Part shown: positions 53,859 through 61,786 of the stretch, one piece after another
Numbering within the stretch: position 1 is the first letter of the stretch
Layout: each line of letters begins with the position of its first letter
Assembly (NCBI GenBank): GCA_963542015.1
Contig: CAUTUX010000002.1
Span: 1 to 64,000, forward strand
Direction of reading: 5' to 3'
Source: CAUTUX01 sp963542015
GTDB lineage: Bacteria; Bacillota; Clostridia; Christensenellales; CAG-917
DNA: 64,000 nucleotides
The notes under the pieces: generated by a model
The model's database searches: none
What the model saw: the letters and a program-made list of their open reading frames with translations, nothing else
Told to the model about the DNA's origin: nothing
Translations under genes and position numbers: made by a program

Positions 53859-55247
53859 CTAACAAGACAAATCTCCTGGTGTTCTTGGATATAACTGAAC
53901 ATCTCGTATATTTGTTATTCCAGTGAGATACATCATTATTCTTTCAAGTCCCAGTCCAAATCCACTGTGTGGAACTGTCCCATATTTTCTGAGGTCAAGA
54001 TATCCAATGTAATCATCTTCATTCATACCCCGTTCTATAATTGCATTTCTCAACTTTTCATAATTTTCTTCTCTTTCACTGCAACCTATAATTTCTCCTA
54101 TGCCTGGCACAAGCAAATCTGTCGCAGCAACTGTCTTCCCATCATCATTTTGTTTCATGTAAAACGATTTTATCTTTTTAGGATAGTTGATGATAAAAAC
54201 TGGCTTGTTATATACTTTCTCGGTTATATATTTTTCATGTTCCGTTTGTAAGTCCAATCCCCATTCAACTTTATAATCAAATTTTTCTTTTGCTTTCTTT
54301 AAAATTTCTATAGCTTCCGTGTAATCCAAAATAACAAATTCACTATTTATAACATTCTCAAGTTTTTCTCTTAATCCTTTTTCAAATGCATTCTCAAAAA
54401 AGTTTATTTCATCACTACATTCATTTAACACTTCCTTGATTATGTATTTAATCATCTTTTCAGCAATTTTAATTATGTCTGGTAACTTCGCAAAAGCTAC
54501 TTCTGGTTCTATCTGCCAAAACTCTGCTGCATGCCGTGGAGTGTTACTGTTTTCTGCTCTAAATGTTGGTCCAAATGTATATATTTTTCCCATTGCCATT
54601 GCTGCAACTTCACCTTCTAGCTGTCCGCTTACTGTTAACCCTGCTTTTCTTTTAAAGAAGTCTTTCTGTATATACTCGATCTCGTCTTTTGACGCTTTAG
54701 AAGAGTTAAAATCATGAATGGTTACCCTAAATATTTCTCCTGCTCCTTCACAATCAGATCCAGTTATTATAGGTGTATTGATGTATGTAAATCCGTGTTT
54801 TTGGAAAAATTCATGAATGGCAAAACTTAATTTACTTCTAACTCTTAGCATCGCATTAAATGTATTTGTTCTAACTCTCAAATGCGGGATTGTTCTTAAA
54901 AATTCCAAACTGTGGTATTTCTTTTGTAAAGGATAATCTGGAGTGACATCCCCAAGTAGTTCAATATCCGTCATGTTGATTTCAAAACCATTCTCATCGT
55001 TTAGGGCTGTTACAACTTCTCCAGTTACATGAATCGATGCTCCAACTCTTAAGCTTCGTATCTCTTTTTTACATTTGTCCTTATCAATAACCACTTGAAT
55101 CGATTTCAAACAAGTTCCATCGTTAACTGCCAAGAACATCATATTTTTGCTGTCTCTAACCGTTCTTAGCCAACCTGCAACTTCTATCTTTTTACCAAGA
55201 TACTTTTTCCCTTCTTTATGAATTAACGCTATGTCTATATTGTTCAT
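53859..55247 (-). CDS. asnS: asparaginyl-tRNA synthetase
   Basis: Charges tRNA-Asn directly. The 462-residue class IIb enzyme has the N-terminal OB fold (V-A-G-W-L-R-T-V-R-D-S-K), motif 2 (F-G-P-T-F-R-A-E-N-S-N-T-P-R-H) and motif 3 (G-F-G-L-G-L-E-R). The E-N-S-N-T-x-R-H segment separates AsnRS from AspRS. I chose the ATG at 55247 after AGAGGT; an upstream in-frame start at 55280 has no such site. A weak promoter (AAGACA, 18 bp, TATAAT) lies about 50 bp upstream. No T-box is seen. Confidence 0.95.
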   Translation of the reverse strand: MNNIDIALIHKEGKKYLGKKIEVAGWLRTVRDSKNMMFLAVNDGTCLKSIQVVIDKDKCKKEIRSLRVGASIHVTGEVVTALNDENGFEINMTDIELLGDVTPDYPLQKKYHSLEFLRTIPHLRVRTNTFNAMLRVRSKLSFAIHEFFQKHGFTYINTPIITGSDCEGAGEIFRVTIHDFNSSKASKDEIEYIQKDFFKRKAGLTVSGQLEGEVAAMAMGKIYTFGPTFRAENSNTPRHAAEFWQIEPEVAFAKLPDIIKIAEKMIKYIIKEVLNECSDEINFFENAFEKGLREKLENVINSEFVILDYTEAIEILKKAKEKFDYKVEWGLDLQTEHEKYITEKVYNKPVFIINYPKKIKSFYMKQNDDGKTVAATDLLVPGIGEIIGCSEREENYEKLRNAIIERGMNEDDYIGYLDLRKYGTVPHSGFGLGLERIMMYLTGITNIRDVQLYPRTPGDLSC

Positions 55248-55638
55248 TTTACCTCTTTGCCGCTTGCACCCCAGCAACACATAATAAGCCTTTTAATTAT
55301 ATAGTAAAATATATGGGCATGTCTTTGTTATGAATGTGCTTTGCCGAATTTTTTTGATATCAGTGCTGTATGTGCCTCGTCCTTTCTGAGTAACTACTAA
55401 CCTAAAGAATCTTTTTACACAACTTTTCTTGTTTATTTTTAAATCTCCGTATCAATATTTCTAATCTTCACATAACCTATTTAGGTTTGACGCTACAAGC
55501 CATGAGATTCTTATTTCTGCAACCACCACATGCTGTAAAAGTTTTCTTTTACACGGTCTCTACAGCTATATGCCCCGTATGCACTGCGATATTGTTTGTG
55601 CTCAGGATACTGATACTTATCCGTTTTGTTGAACGATA
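55248..55638. other. 390-bp non-coding gap upstream of asnS
   Basis: Carries the likely asnS promoter and one perfect inverted repeat, TGTAAAAG-TTTT-CTTTTACA (55534-55553). No T-box sequence (AGGGTGGNACCGCG) was found on the minus strand. A minus-strand frame without a start codon runs from about 55660 down to a stop at 55511; I do not call it a gene. Confidence 0.45.
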
Positions 55639-57150
55639 CTACCTTGCATATGCGAGACTTTGATTTTCGGGAACTTGGTCAAACTTGATGTAATTTTGAG
55701 TTTCGCATTCAACTACATATACTGCCATGAAACACATATATGGATACGCAATAAATATTGGGCAATCTATCAATCCTACAAACTCTATGCCCATCATTGC
55801 TAACATTATGAAAACCTTATATGGGTCTTTATTTATTTTTTTGAAAACTATTTTGTATTGCACTATATAAAAAATTGAATATGCCACAAGCCCCACAAGC
55901 CCCATCGCACCAATTATTTGAAAAAATGTCGAATGATACTGCCACATCTTTTCACGCCACCCGAAGAACTTTTTGAATGCAACACCTCTTCCTGTCCAAG
56001 GATTTCTTCGAAATTGTCTTAACGCATCATTGTAAAGTTTCTCTCGTCCATTCCCTTTTTGATTTATGGCTGCCATCACTAAATCATAGACTATGTCGTA
56101 CCATATTAGACAACAAATAATTGTGACGGTTGCCAAAACTATAGCTGGTCTAATCTGAGACCATTTATTATTACTATGTTTAAGAATCGCAATTACTACT
56201 GCTGGGACTATTAAAACAGCCAGTAGGATCTCCGCTCGTGAAAATGCAAGAAATATACTAATAAATGTTATATATGAGCATAGTGTATAAAATCTAATTC
56301 CTTTTTTCTTGTTTAAATCAAGATAGAACCCTAGTGGGAATGACATGACCAGTATGTACGAAATTGCAGCATTATTACCAACGCCGTATGTTGGTTCTGG
56401 AACAGTTGTTACTCCTCCGTTGAGTAATTCTTCAAATAAGGAATACGAAAAATGATTAGCTGCATTACCAAAGAAGAATGTAAAGATTACCATGAATGAC
56501 CCTATCATTCCATAGCCAACTACGAACTTCGCAATGTACCTTCTTTTATCTACATATTTGTTTGGTTTTGCATAAGAACTCCCTAAATAAAATGCCAATG
56601 GTGCAGCCACCAATGTAATGTATGTCGCCCACATCTCCATGTCCAACACATTTCTTCCAACTTCTTGTGGTACCTTATTGTCGAAATCTTCAAAAGCAAT
56701 ACTCAATAGCATTGCTACTTCAAGCAAAAGATATGGCACCACCATTTTACGAACTCTCAAAACTGGTTTGTATATTATGAAGTGCAAAATCAATGCTAAA
56801 AGATAAATTCCAAACATAACTCCTAAGTAAGGACCTGTTGGACGGCGAACATACTCCATTGCATCTTGCGAAACAAAATTTCCTACCAAATAAAACAAAT
56901 GTGGTAGTTGTACTGTTATATCATCTACAACTAACAAAGTAATTGCTCCACACACCCCAAATGCGGTCAAACCAACTTCTGGTCTATCTGTCAGCCAACT
57001 TACCATGGTGCAAACTATATAAAAGCCAATATATCCATCTGTATAGAAAACTGATTTTAACCACTCGGGTGCTCTACCCAACACATCTCGCACATGTTGC
57101 ATTTTTGTTACTCCATGTGCAATATTTATATTTAATTTTTCTTTTTGCAA
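55639..57150 (-). CDS. O-antigen ligase / polymerase family membrane protein
   Basis: A 503-residue paralogue of the protein at 48162-49637: the same N-terminal block (D/E-x-L-K-S-(V/F)-F-Y-(T/S)-D, then W-x-x-D), about twelve membrane segments, and the Wzy_C loop with G-R-E-K-L-Y-N-D-A-L-R-Q-F-R and W-Q-Y-H-S-T-F-F-Q-I-I-G-A-M-G-L-V-G. The start is uncertain: a TTG at 57150 sits four bases from AGGAG, while the ATG at 57102 has GGAG eight bases away and fits the paralogue better. The AGGAG of the first can pair with an upstream sequence (see 57151-57189). It is not part of the asn operon but probably acts in the same glycan pathway as its paralogue. Confidence 0.83.
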   Translation of the reverse strand: MQKEKLNINIAHGVTKMQHVRDVLGRAPEWLKSVFYTDGYIGFYIVCTMVSWLTDRPEVGLTAFGVCGAITLLVVDDITVQLPHLFYLVGNFVSQDAMEYVRRPTGPYLGVMFGIYLLALILHFIIYKPVLRVRKMVVPYLLLEVAMLLSIAFEDFDNKVPQEVGRNVLDMEMWATYITLVAAPLAFYLGSSYAKPNKYVDKRRYIAKFVVGYGMIGSFMVIFTFFFGNAANHFSYSLFEELLNGGVTTVPEPTYGVGNNAAISYILVMSFPLGFYLDLNKKKGIRFYTLCSYITFISIFLAFSRAEILLAVLIVPAVVIAILKHSNNKWSQIRPAIVLATVTIICCLIWYDIVYDLVMAAINQKGNGREKLYNDALRQFRRNPWTGRGVAFKKFFGWREKMWQYHSTFFQIIGAMGLVGLVAYSIFYIVQYKIVFKKINKDPYKVFIMLAMMGIEFVGLIDCPIFIAYPYMCFMAVYVVECETQNYIKFDQVPENQSLAYAR

Positions 57151-57189
57151 AATACTCCTATTTTTTTACCTTACTCGGTACGGAGTATT
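57151..57189 (-). promoter_or_regulatory. hairpin covering a ribosome binding site
   Basis: On the minus strand AATACTCC (57189-57182) is complementary to GGAGTATT (57158-57151), which contains the AGGAG site in front of the TTG at 57150. The first arm also takes part in a competing near-palindrome (ACTCCGTACCGAGT). This could let the mRNA switch between open and closed ribosome binding site. Confidence 0.4.
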
Positions 57190-57348
57190 CCGCCCCAGCA
57201 AAAAATCAGGGTTTCTTGTGTTTTGTCCTCATTATTATGAACATCGCACTACCCTCATCGGTTAAATAAATAGTATGCCATCCTAGTTTGTAAGTAAAGT
57301 TACCTCTTACTCAGAGCTTATTGCTACATCTTCTTTCATTTGGGTATT

Positions 57349-57383
57349 TATACTTTTCTCACTTTTTAGTCTATACTTTTCCT
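57349..57383 (+). promoter_or_regulatory. trxB promoter region, SD-less
   Basis: TATACT occurs at 57349-57354 and 57372-57377. If the second is the -10 box, transcription starts at about 57384, on the ATG itself. No GGAGG-like site precedes the ATG. The -35 is not clear. Confidence 0.4.
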
Positions 57384-58286
57384 ATGGAAAAATATGACTT
57401 AATTATTATCGGTGGAGGACCTGCAGGATTAACTGCTGGTATATACGCAAAGCGTGGTGGCTTGCGTGTTGCTATTGTTGAAAAACTTATTCCTGGTGGT
57501 CAAATGTCTCGAACTCTTGAAATCGAAAATTATCCAGGATTTAAAAATGTTTCTGGCATACAGTTGGCAATGAGTATGCAAGAACAATGTACATCTCTCG
57601 GTGTTGAATTTATTTATGGTGAAATTTCGAAACTGGATTTAATTAGTACTCCAAAATGTTTAACTATAAATGGAAATACTATTACTGGAGATGCAATAAT
57701 TGTTGCCTCTGGCACCACTCCTACAAGTTTAGACATTAGAGGAGAAAAAGAATTTGCTGGTAGGGGTGTATCATATTGTGCAACATGTGATGGTGGGTTC
57801 TTTAAAGGTAAAAAGGTCTGTGTTGTTGGTGGCGGAAATACAGCCATTGAAGATGCCTTATACCTTGAGAGATTGGCTAGTGAAGTACATTTAATACATA
57901 GAAGAGATGAATATCGTGCTTCTCAAATTCTTGTCAATCAACTGAATGAGTCTAAAATCATTCAACACAAATCGTCTGTGGTTGATTGTATACATGGAAA
58001 CAACAATGTCGAAAGTATTGATATTAAAAATTTAAAAACTGGTTCTGTAACCAATATCTCCATCAACGGAGTTTTTATGGCTGTAGGACAAACTCCTCTA
58101 TCTGCAATGTTTGACGCTTTAGAAAAAGATGAACATGGGTATATCGTTACAGATGCGGATATGAAAACTTCAATAGATGGTGTCTTTGCTGCGGGTGACG
58201 TGACCAAAAAAAGTGTCCGTCAAATAGTTACTGCTTGTGCAGATGGAGCTGTTGCCGCCGAAAGTGCTCTTAAATTTTTAAGATAA
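57384..58286 (+). CDS. trxB: thioredoxin reductase
   Basis: NADPH-dependent flavoenzyme that reduces thioredoxin. The 300 residues show the FAD site I-I-G-G-G-P-A-G, the redox-active C-A-T-C-D-G, the NADPH site V-G-G-G-N-T-A-I-E-D and H-R-R-D-E-Y-R-A-S, and the closing F-A-A-G-D-V-T. The ATG at 57384 was chosen over an upstream in-frame start because the protein then begins with M-E-K-Y-D-L-I-I-I-G. No Shine-Dalgarno site. Single gene, ended by a hairpin at 58353-58384. Confidence 0.95.
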   Translation: MEKYDLIIIGGGPAGLTAGIYAKRGGLRVAIVEKLIPGGQMSRTLEIENYPGFKNVSGIQLAMSMQEQCTSLGVEFIYGEISKLDLISTPKCLTINGNTITGDAIIVASGTTPTSLDIRGEKEFAGRGVSYCATCDGGFFKGKKVCVVGGGNTAIEDALYLERLASEVHLIHRRDEYRASQILVNQLNESKIIQHKSSVVDCIHGNNNVESIDIKNLKTGSVTNISINGVFMAVGQTPLSAMFDALEKDEHGYIVTDADMKTSIDGVFAAGDVTKKSVRQIVTACADGAVAAESALKFLR

Positions 58287-58352
58287 AATTGATAAGTAAA
58301 AATCCAATCTTTGATTTATATATTTGGTTTATCGGAACAACATAAGATTGAA

Positions 58353-58384
58353 TCACTTTATTAACAATAGTGACTTTTTTTCTT
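58353..58384 (+). terminator. terminator after trxB
   Basis: TCACT-11 nt-AGTGA followed by C and seven T, 67 bp after the trxB stop. Short stem but good U-run. Confidence 0.55.
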
Positions 58385-58582
58385 ATCTTCATTGGTAAAA
58401 AAATTTGCTCTTTTTTTATTTTCTTAAAAAATTTTTTATTCACTCTATAGTTTGTTTGTTATTATTCGTTAAAAATTAAACAAATCTTGAAATATTTTTT
58501 ATTTATTTTTTGATGTTTTGTGCAATTTTGTTGCTTTTTTGTGTTTTCGAACCAATTTTTCTAACAAATTTCAAAAAAATTG

Positions 58583-58611
58583 TTGACAAATATATTGGGC
58601 GGGATTAACAT
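58583..58611 (+). promoter_or_regulatory. promoter of the gdhA leader or small RNA
   Basis: -35 TTGACA (58583-58588), 17-bp spacer, -10 TAACAT (58606-58611). Transcription should start near 58618. Confidence 0.7.
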
Positions 58612-58617
58612 GTACTT

Positions 58618-58704
58618 ACATTCAATGTTGCAGAAGCATGTTGGATGTAACTCATAATTTTCCCCCCTTAAAAATAATGACTGGTAGCAGCCATTATTTT
58701 TTTT
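58618..58704 (+). ncRNA. candidate small RNA or gdhA attenuator
   Basis: An 87-nt unit between a good promoter and an intrinsic terminator (AATAATG-A-CTG-GTAG-CAG-C-CATTATT, then T8, 58673-58704). The 5' half folds into a long hairpin: TTACATTCAA (58616-58625) pairs with TTGGATGTAA (58641-58650) around TGC-AGAA-GCA. Between the two stems a run of six C (58662-58667) lies in an otherwise U/A-rich linker. C-rich loops that bind Shine-Dalgarno sequences are known in small RNAs of Bacillota (RsaE/RoxS). It may act alone or control read-through into gdhA, 80 nt further on. Confidence 0.55.
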
Positions 58705-58783
58705 ATTCGGCATATTTCTTTTATTGACTGAGTATATATGCGGTGTTAAAATTTTACTAAATTATCAAAAAGGCGGTTTAAGT

Positions 58784-60133
58784 ATGAATTATATTGAAGA
58801 AGTTATTAAAAATACAAAAGAGAAAAATGCTCATGAACCAGAGTTTATTCAGTCTGTAAGTGAGGTGTTGAACTCTCTCCCTGTTGTAATTAATGAAAAT
58901 GAAAAACTATATAGAGAACATGCAATTCTCGAAAGGATGGTTGAACCTGACAGACAAATTATGTTTAGAGTTCCTTGGATGGATGACAAGGGGAAATGGC
59001 ATGTTAATCGTGGATATAGAGTTCAGTTTAATAATGCGATCGGACCATATAAAGGTGGTTTGAGATTCCAAAAAAATGTAAACCTTTCAATTATTAAATT
59101 TTTAGGGTTTGAGCAGACATTTAAAAATTCTCTCACTTCTCTACCTATGGGTGGTGGTAAAGGTGGTTCGGATTTTGATTCAAGTGGAAAAAGCGATGCT
59201 GAGATCATGCGTTTCTGTTATAACTTCATGACAGAACTTCAACGACACATAGGGGCAAATCTTGATGTCCCTGCTGGTGATATGGGTGTCGGTGGTCGTG
59301 AGATTGGTTATCTGTTCGGAGCGTATAAAAAAATTAACGGAAGTTTTGAAAATGGTGTTCTTACTGGAAAGGCACTTTCTTTCGGTGGTTCAAAAATCAG
59401 ACCTGAAGCCACAGGATATGGTGCAACTTATTTCTTGCAAGAAATACTAAAAAAACTTGGCGAAGGTATAAAAGGAAAGAAATTCGCAATTTCTGGGTTT
59501 GGAAATGTTGCTTGGGGTGCCACTAAAAAAATCACAGAACTCGGTGGCAAAGTTGTTTCTCTTTCTGGTCCAGATGGCTATATATATGATAAAAATGGAG
59601 TTTCAACACCTGAAAAAATTGATTACATGGTTGAATTAAGAATGAGCGGAAAGAATTGTATTCAAGCATATGCTGATAAGTTTGGTGTAGAATTCATACC
59701 AAAACAAAAACCTTGGGGAAATGTTGATGCTGACATTTATATGCCTTGTGCTACTCAAAACGAAATTTTACTAGATGATGCAAAGAAGATCTTAGATAAG
59801 AAAGTTAAATATCTCATTGAAGTTTCTAATATGCCTACAACAAATGAAGCTTCTGAGTTATTGCAAAAAAATGGAGTTCTTGTTGCACCTTCAAAAGCTG
59901 TAAACGCTGGTGGCGTTGCTGTTTCTGGTCTTGAAATGACTCAGAACAGTGAGCGTTTGTCTTGGGAAAGCAAAGATGTTGATGAAAAACTTCAACATAT
60001 AATGGTATCTATGCATAAACATATTGTTAAGACTTTGGAAGATTATTCATTGCCTTATAACCTTGTAACTGGTGCAAATATCGCTGGATTCATCAAAGTT
60101 GCCGATGCAATGATTGCACAAGGCGTAAATTAA
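58784..60133 (+). CDS. gdhA: glutamate dehydrogenase, NADP type
   Basis: Interconverts glutamate and 2-oxoglutarate plus ammonia; in this class usually assimilates ammonia with NADPH. The 449-residue hexameric type has the G-P-Y-K-G-G-L-R-F substrate segment, the catalytic Lys in L-P-M-G-G-G-K-G-G, the P-A-G-D-M-G-V-G segment and the Rossmann motif G-F-G-N-V-A. The ATG at 58784 has AGGCGG upstream. Expression probably depends on the leader with its terminator (58618-58704) and ends at a hairpin shared with the next, convergent gene. Confidence 0.96.
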   Translation: MNYIEEVIKNTKEKNAHEPEFIQSVSEVLNSLPVVINENEKLYREHAILERMVEPDRQIMFRVPWMDDKGKWHVNRGYRVQFNNAIGPYKGGLRFQKNVNLSIIKFLGFEQTFKNSLTSLPMGGGKGGSDFDSSGKSDAEIMRFCYNFMTELQRHIGANLDVPAGDMGVGGREIGYLFGAYKKINGSFENGVLTGKALSFGGSKIRPEATGYGATYFLQEILKKLGEGIKGKKFAISGFGNVAWGATKKITELGGKVVSLSGPDGYIYDKNGVSTPEKIDYMVELRMSGKNCIQAYADKFGVEFIPKQKPWGNVDADIYMPCATQNEILLDDAKKILDKKVKYLIEVSNMPTTNEASELLQKNGVLVAPSKAVNAGGVAVSGLEMTQNSERLSWESKDVDEKLQHIMVSMHKHIVKTLEDYSLPYNLVTGANIAGFIKVADAMIAQGVN

Positions 60134-60153
60134 AACAGACAGATGTAAGTTTT

Positions 60154-60186
60154 AAAAAGAGGGGCTGTTATTTGCTCCTTTTTTTT
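60154..60186. terminator. shared convergent terminator of gdhA and CDF gene
   Basis: AGGGGC (60160-60165) pairs with GCTCCT (60174-60179), one G-U pair, with A5 on one side and T8 on the other. The last codons and stop of the CDF-type gene (ending 60168) lie inside the hairpin, so coding and terminator sequence overlap. Confidence 0.75.
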
Positions 60187-61163
60187 ATTGCTATACTTTT
60201 ATATTTTGCGGATTTTATACTTTTCATGCATTCTAATCCGCTATTTTTAAGTTTTGTACTTATTATTCTCCCCTGTCTCTCAGCAAAGTCAATATATTCA
60301 ATGTAAATTTTTACCCCACATCGATCGAATATTTCATTTTGATATTTTTCTTTATTTATAAATAAATCTCTTATCTCTTTGAGTGTGCAACCTACTTTAA
60401 TATAACCGAACTTGTTGTTAAGACCATAGTCGTGCAACATAAGGTCTCCACATTGGTGATTTGGTATAACTTGCTTGATACTTTCTATGACAGAGTTCCT
60501 TTCCTTCTTGTTATCAATTCCTATCAACTGATTCCATGTTTCTATAAGCATCTTTATAGCTATTCCGCAGACTACTAGGCTTAAAATTATTCCGAATATT
60601 CCATCTAATACTACTCTTACATTCCTCAATCTAAGGATATATGTTATTGCAACAAAAAATGTCATGCCTGAATCTAAAAAATTATCGGTCGTAATAATTG
60701 ATAATGCTTTTGCTTTTAATTTTCGATATGAAAATAATGATATTACTCCCATTGCCACTTTTATTAAAACTGTGCCCATTAAAGTCGCAAAATGAACCCA
60801 CGAGAATTGTGACTCTGGAGCGGGTAAATTCAACCTTATTGATGAAAAATATAAGAACATTACGCCTAAGCCGAGCAGTATCAGATTTGAAAGAAAATTA
60901 ACTGCATACTCAGCTCTTCCCGTCTTATCGGTTATTTTTATACTGCCCTTTTTTGCAATCATATATATAAATCCAAATATTACAAGAAGTGCAGAAATAA
61001 TATCAAAAAAGTTGTTTGTCGCATCTATAATGATTGGCAAAGAATAGTTGGCTAGCCCTATATATAGCTTTGTAATAGCCAAGCCTAAGTTACATAATAC
61101 TAGTATTGCAAGGACAATAACTGTTGATACTTCTCTTTGTGACTTTTTTTGTTTTAATTTCAT
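60168..61163 (-). CDS. cation diffusion facilitator family transporter
   Basis: A 331-residue protein with six membrane segments and a C-terminal cytoplasmic domain. I-I-D-A-T-N-N-F-F-D in segment 2 and T-T-D-N-F-L-D-S in segment 5 are the metal-site segments of CDF exporters (usual forms D-x-x-x-D and H-x-x-x-D); here the second His is replaced by Asp-Asn, which often marks Mn or Fe rather than Zn transport. The end of the gene lies within a terminator hairpin. It is the last gene of the MFS, phosphoesterase, bioY unit and overlaps bioY by 4 bp. Confidence 0.82.
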   Translation of the reverse strand: MKLKQKKSQREVSTVIVLAILVLCNLGLAITKLYIGLANYSLPIIIDATNNFFDIISALLVIFGFIYMIAKKGSIKITDKTGRAEYAVNFLSNLILLGLGVMFLYFSSIRLNLPAPESQFSWVHFATLMGTVLIKVAMGVISLFSYRKLKAKALSIITTDNFLDSGMTFFVAITYILRLRNVRVVLDGIFGIILSLVVCGIAIKMLIETWNQLIGIDNKKERNSVIESIKQVIPNHQCGDLMLHDYGLNNKFGYIKVGCTLKEIRDLFINKEKYQNEIFDRCGVKIYIEYIDFAERQGRIISTKLKNSGLECMKSIKSAKYKSIAIKKRSK

Positions 61164-61786
61164 CCCAGTTCCAGCTTTTCACCTAGCTGTTTCTTTATTC
61201 TGGTTGAGGCAAATGAAGCTATAATCATTGAAACTGTTCCCTTAAGTCCAAACTTCAAGATCATGCTTATGAATACTGGCTTAAATGGTTTTTTATTTCC
61301 TGTCACTTGTACAAGCCAATACGCTCCAATTGCATATAAAAGCAATATCGACAATATTCCTACGATAACCTGTATAACATTTGATTTTGCATTTTTTGTA
61401 AGACCCATAATTATAACCATTGGTATAAACCCAATTATAAAACCTCCAGTAGGTCCAGCAATCGCTGCAATACCTGCCCTACTTGCGAATACAGGCACTC
61501 CCATCCCTCCAAGGATTACATACAGGATTACGGTTATCCCTCCCCATACAGATCCAAGTAGATACCCAACAAGAGCAATCCCTAATGTCTGTAGTGTCAT
61601 AGGAACGCCACCTGGCAATGGAATCTGAGTGTGTGATAATATCCCAAGCAATGTAACCATTATGCTTATGTACACCAATCGTCTTATGTGCAACAATGTA
61701 GGGCTATATTTTGACGCTTTAAGATGCTTATTTAGTGCGATTCGTTTGATTTCCGCTTTAATTTGCTTTGTACTCTGTCCACTCAT
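61160..61786 (-). CDS. bioY: biotin transporter BioY
   Basis: Substrate-binding S component of an ECF transporter for biotin. The 208-residue protein shows Q-I-P-L-P-G-G-V-P-M-T-L-Q-T-L-G, L-L-G-S-V-W-G, G-G-M-G-V-P-V-F-A and G-P-T-G-G-F-I-I-G-F, all BioY hallmarks, plus a 30-residue basic N-terminal extension. No EcfA or EcfT genes are nearby, so it likely uses a shared ECF module encoded elsewhere. It overlaps the genes on both sides by 4 bp. No BirA-type operator was noticed. Confidence 0.92.
   Translation of the reverse strand: MSGQSTKQIKAEIKRIALNKHLKASKYSPTLLHIRRLVYISIMVTLLGILSHTQIPLPGGVPMTLQTLGIALVGYLLGSVWGGITVILYVILGGMGVPVFASRAGIAAIAGPTGGFIIGFIPMVIIMGLTKNAKSNVIQVIVGILSILLLYAIGAYWLVQVTGNKKPFKPVFISMILKFGLKGTVSMIIASFASTRIKKQLGEKLELG

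Noticed and set aside
55248..55638. T-box riboswitch before asnS
   Set aside because: No AGGGTGGNACCGCG-like core or specifier-loop layout was found on the minus strand.
55511..55660. Minus-strand frame past the end of the second O-antigen-ligase gene
   Set aside because: It reads like protein for some 45 codons but has no start codon and no match to the paralogue's end; could be a decayed tail, not supported as a gene.
58662..58667. C6 run before gdhA as a third phase-variable promoter tract
   Set aside because: It lies downstream of the -10 box in the transcribed leader, not in the spacer, and is shorter than the two G9 tracts.
58618..58704. Signal recognition particle RNA, 6S RNA or known riboswitch in the gdhA leader
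   Set aside because: Size and a GCAG-C-CA stretch recalled SRP RNA, but the conserved GGAA loop context is missing, and no known riboswitch core was seen.
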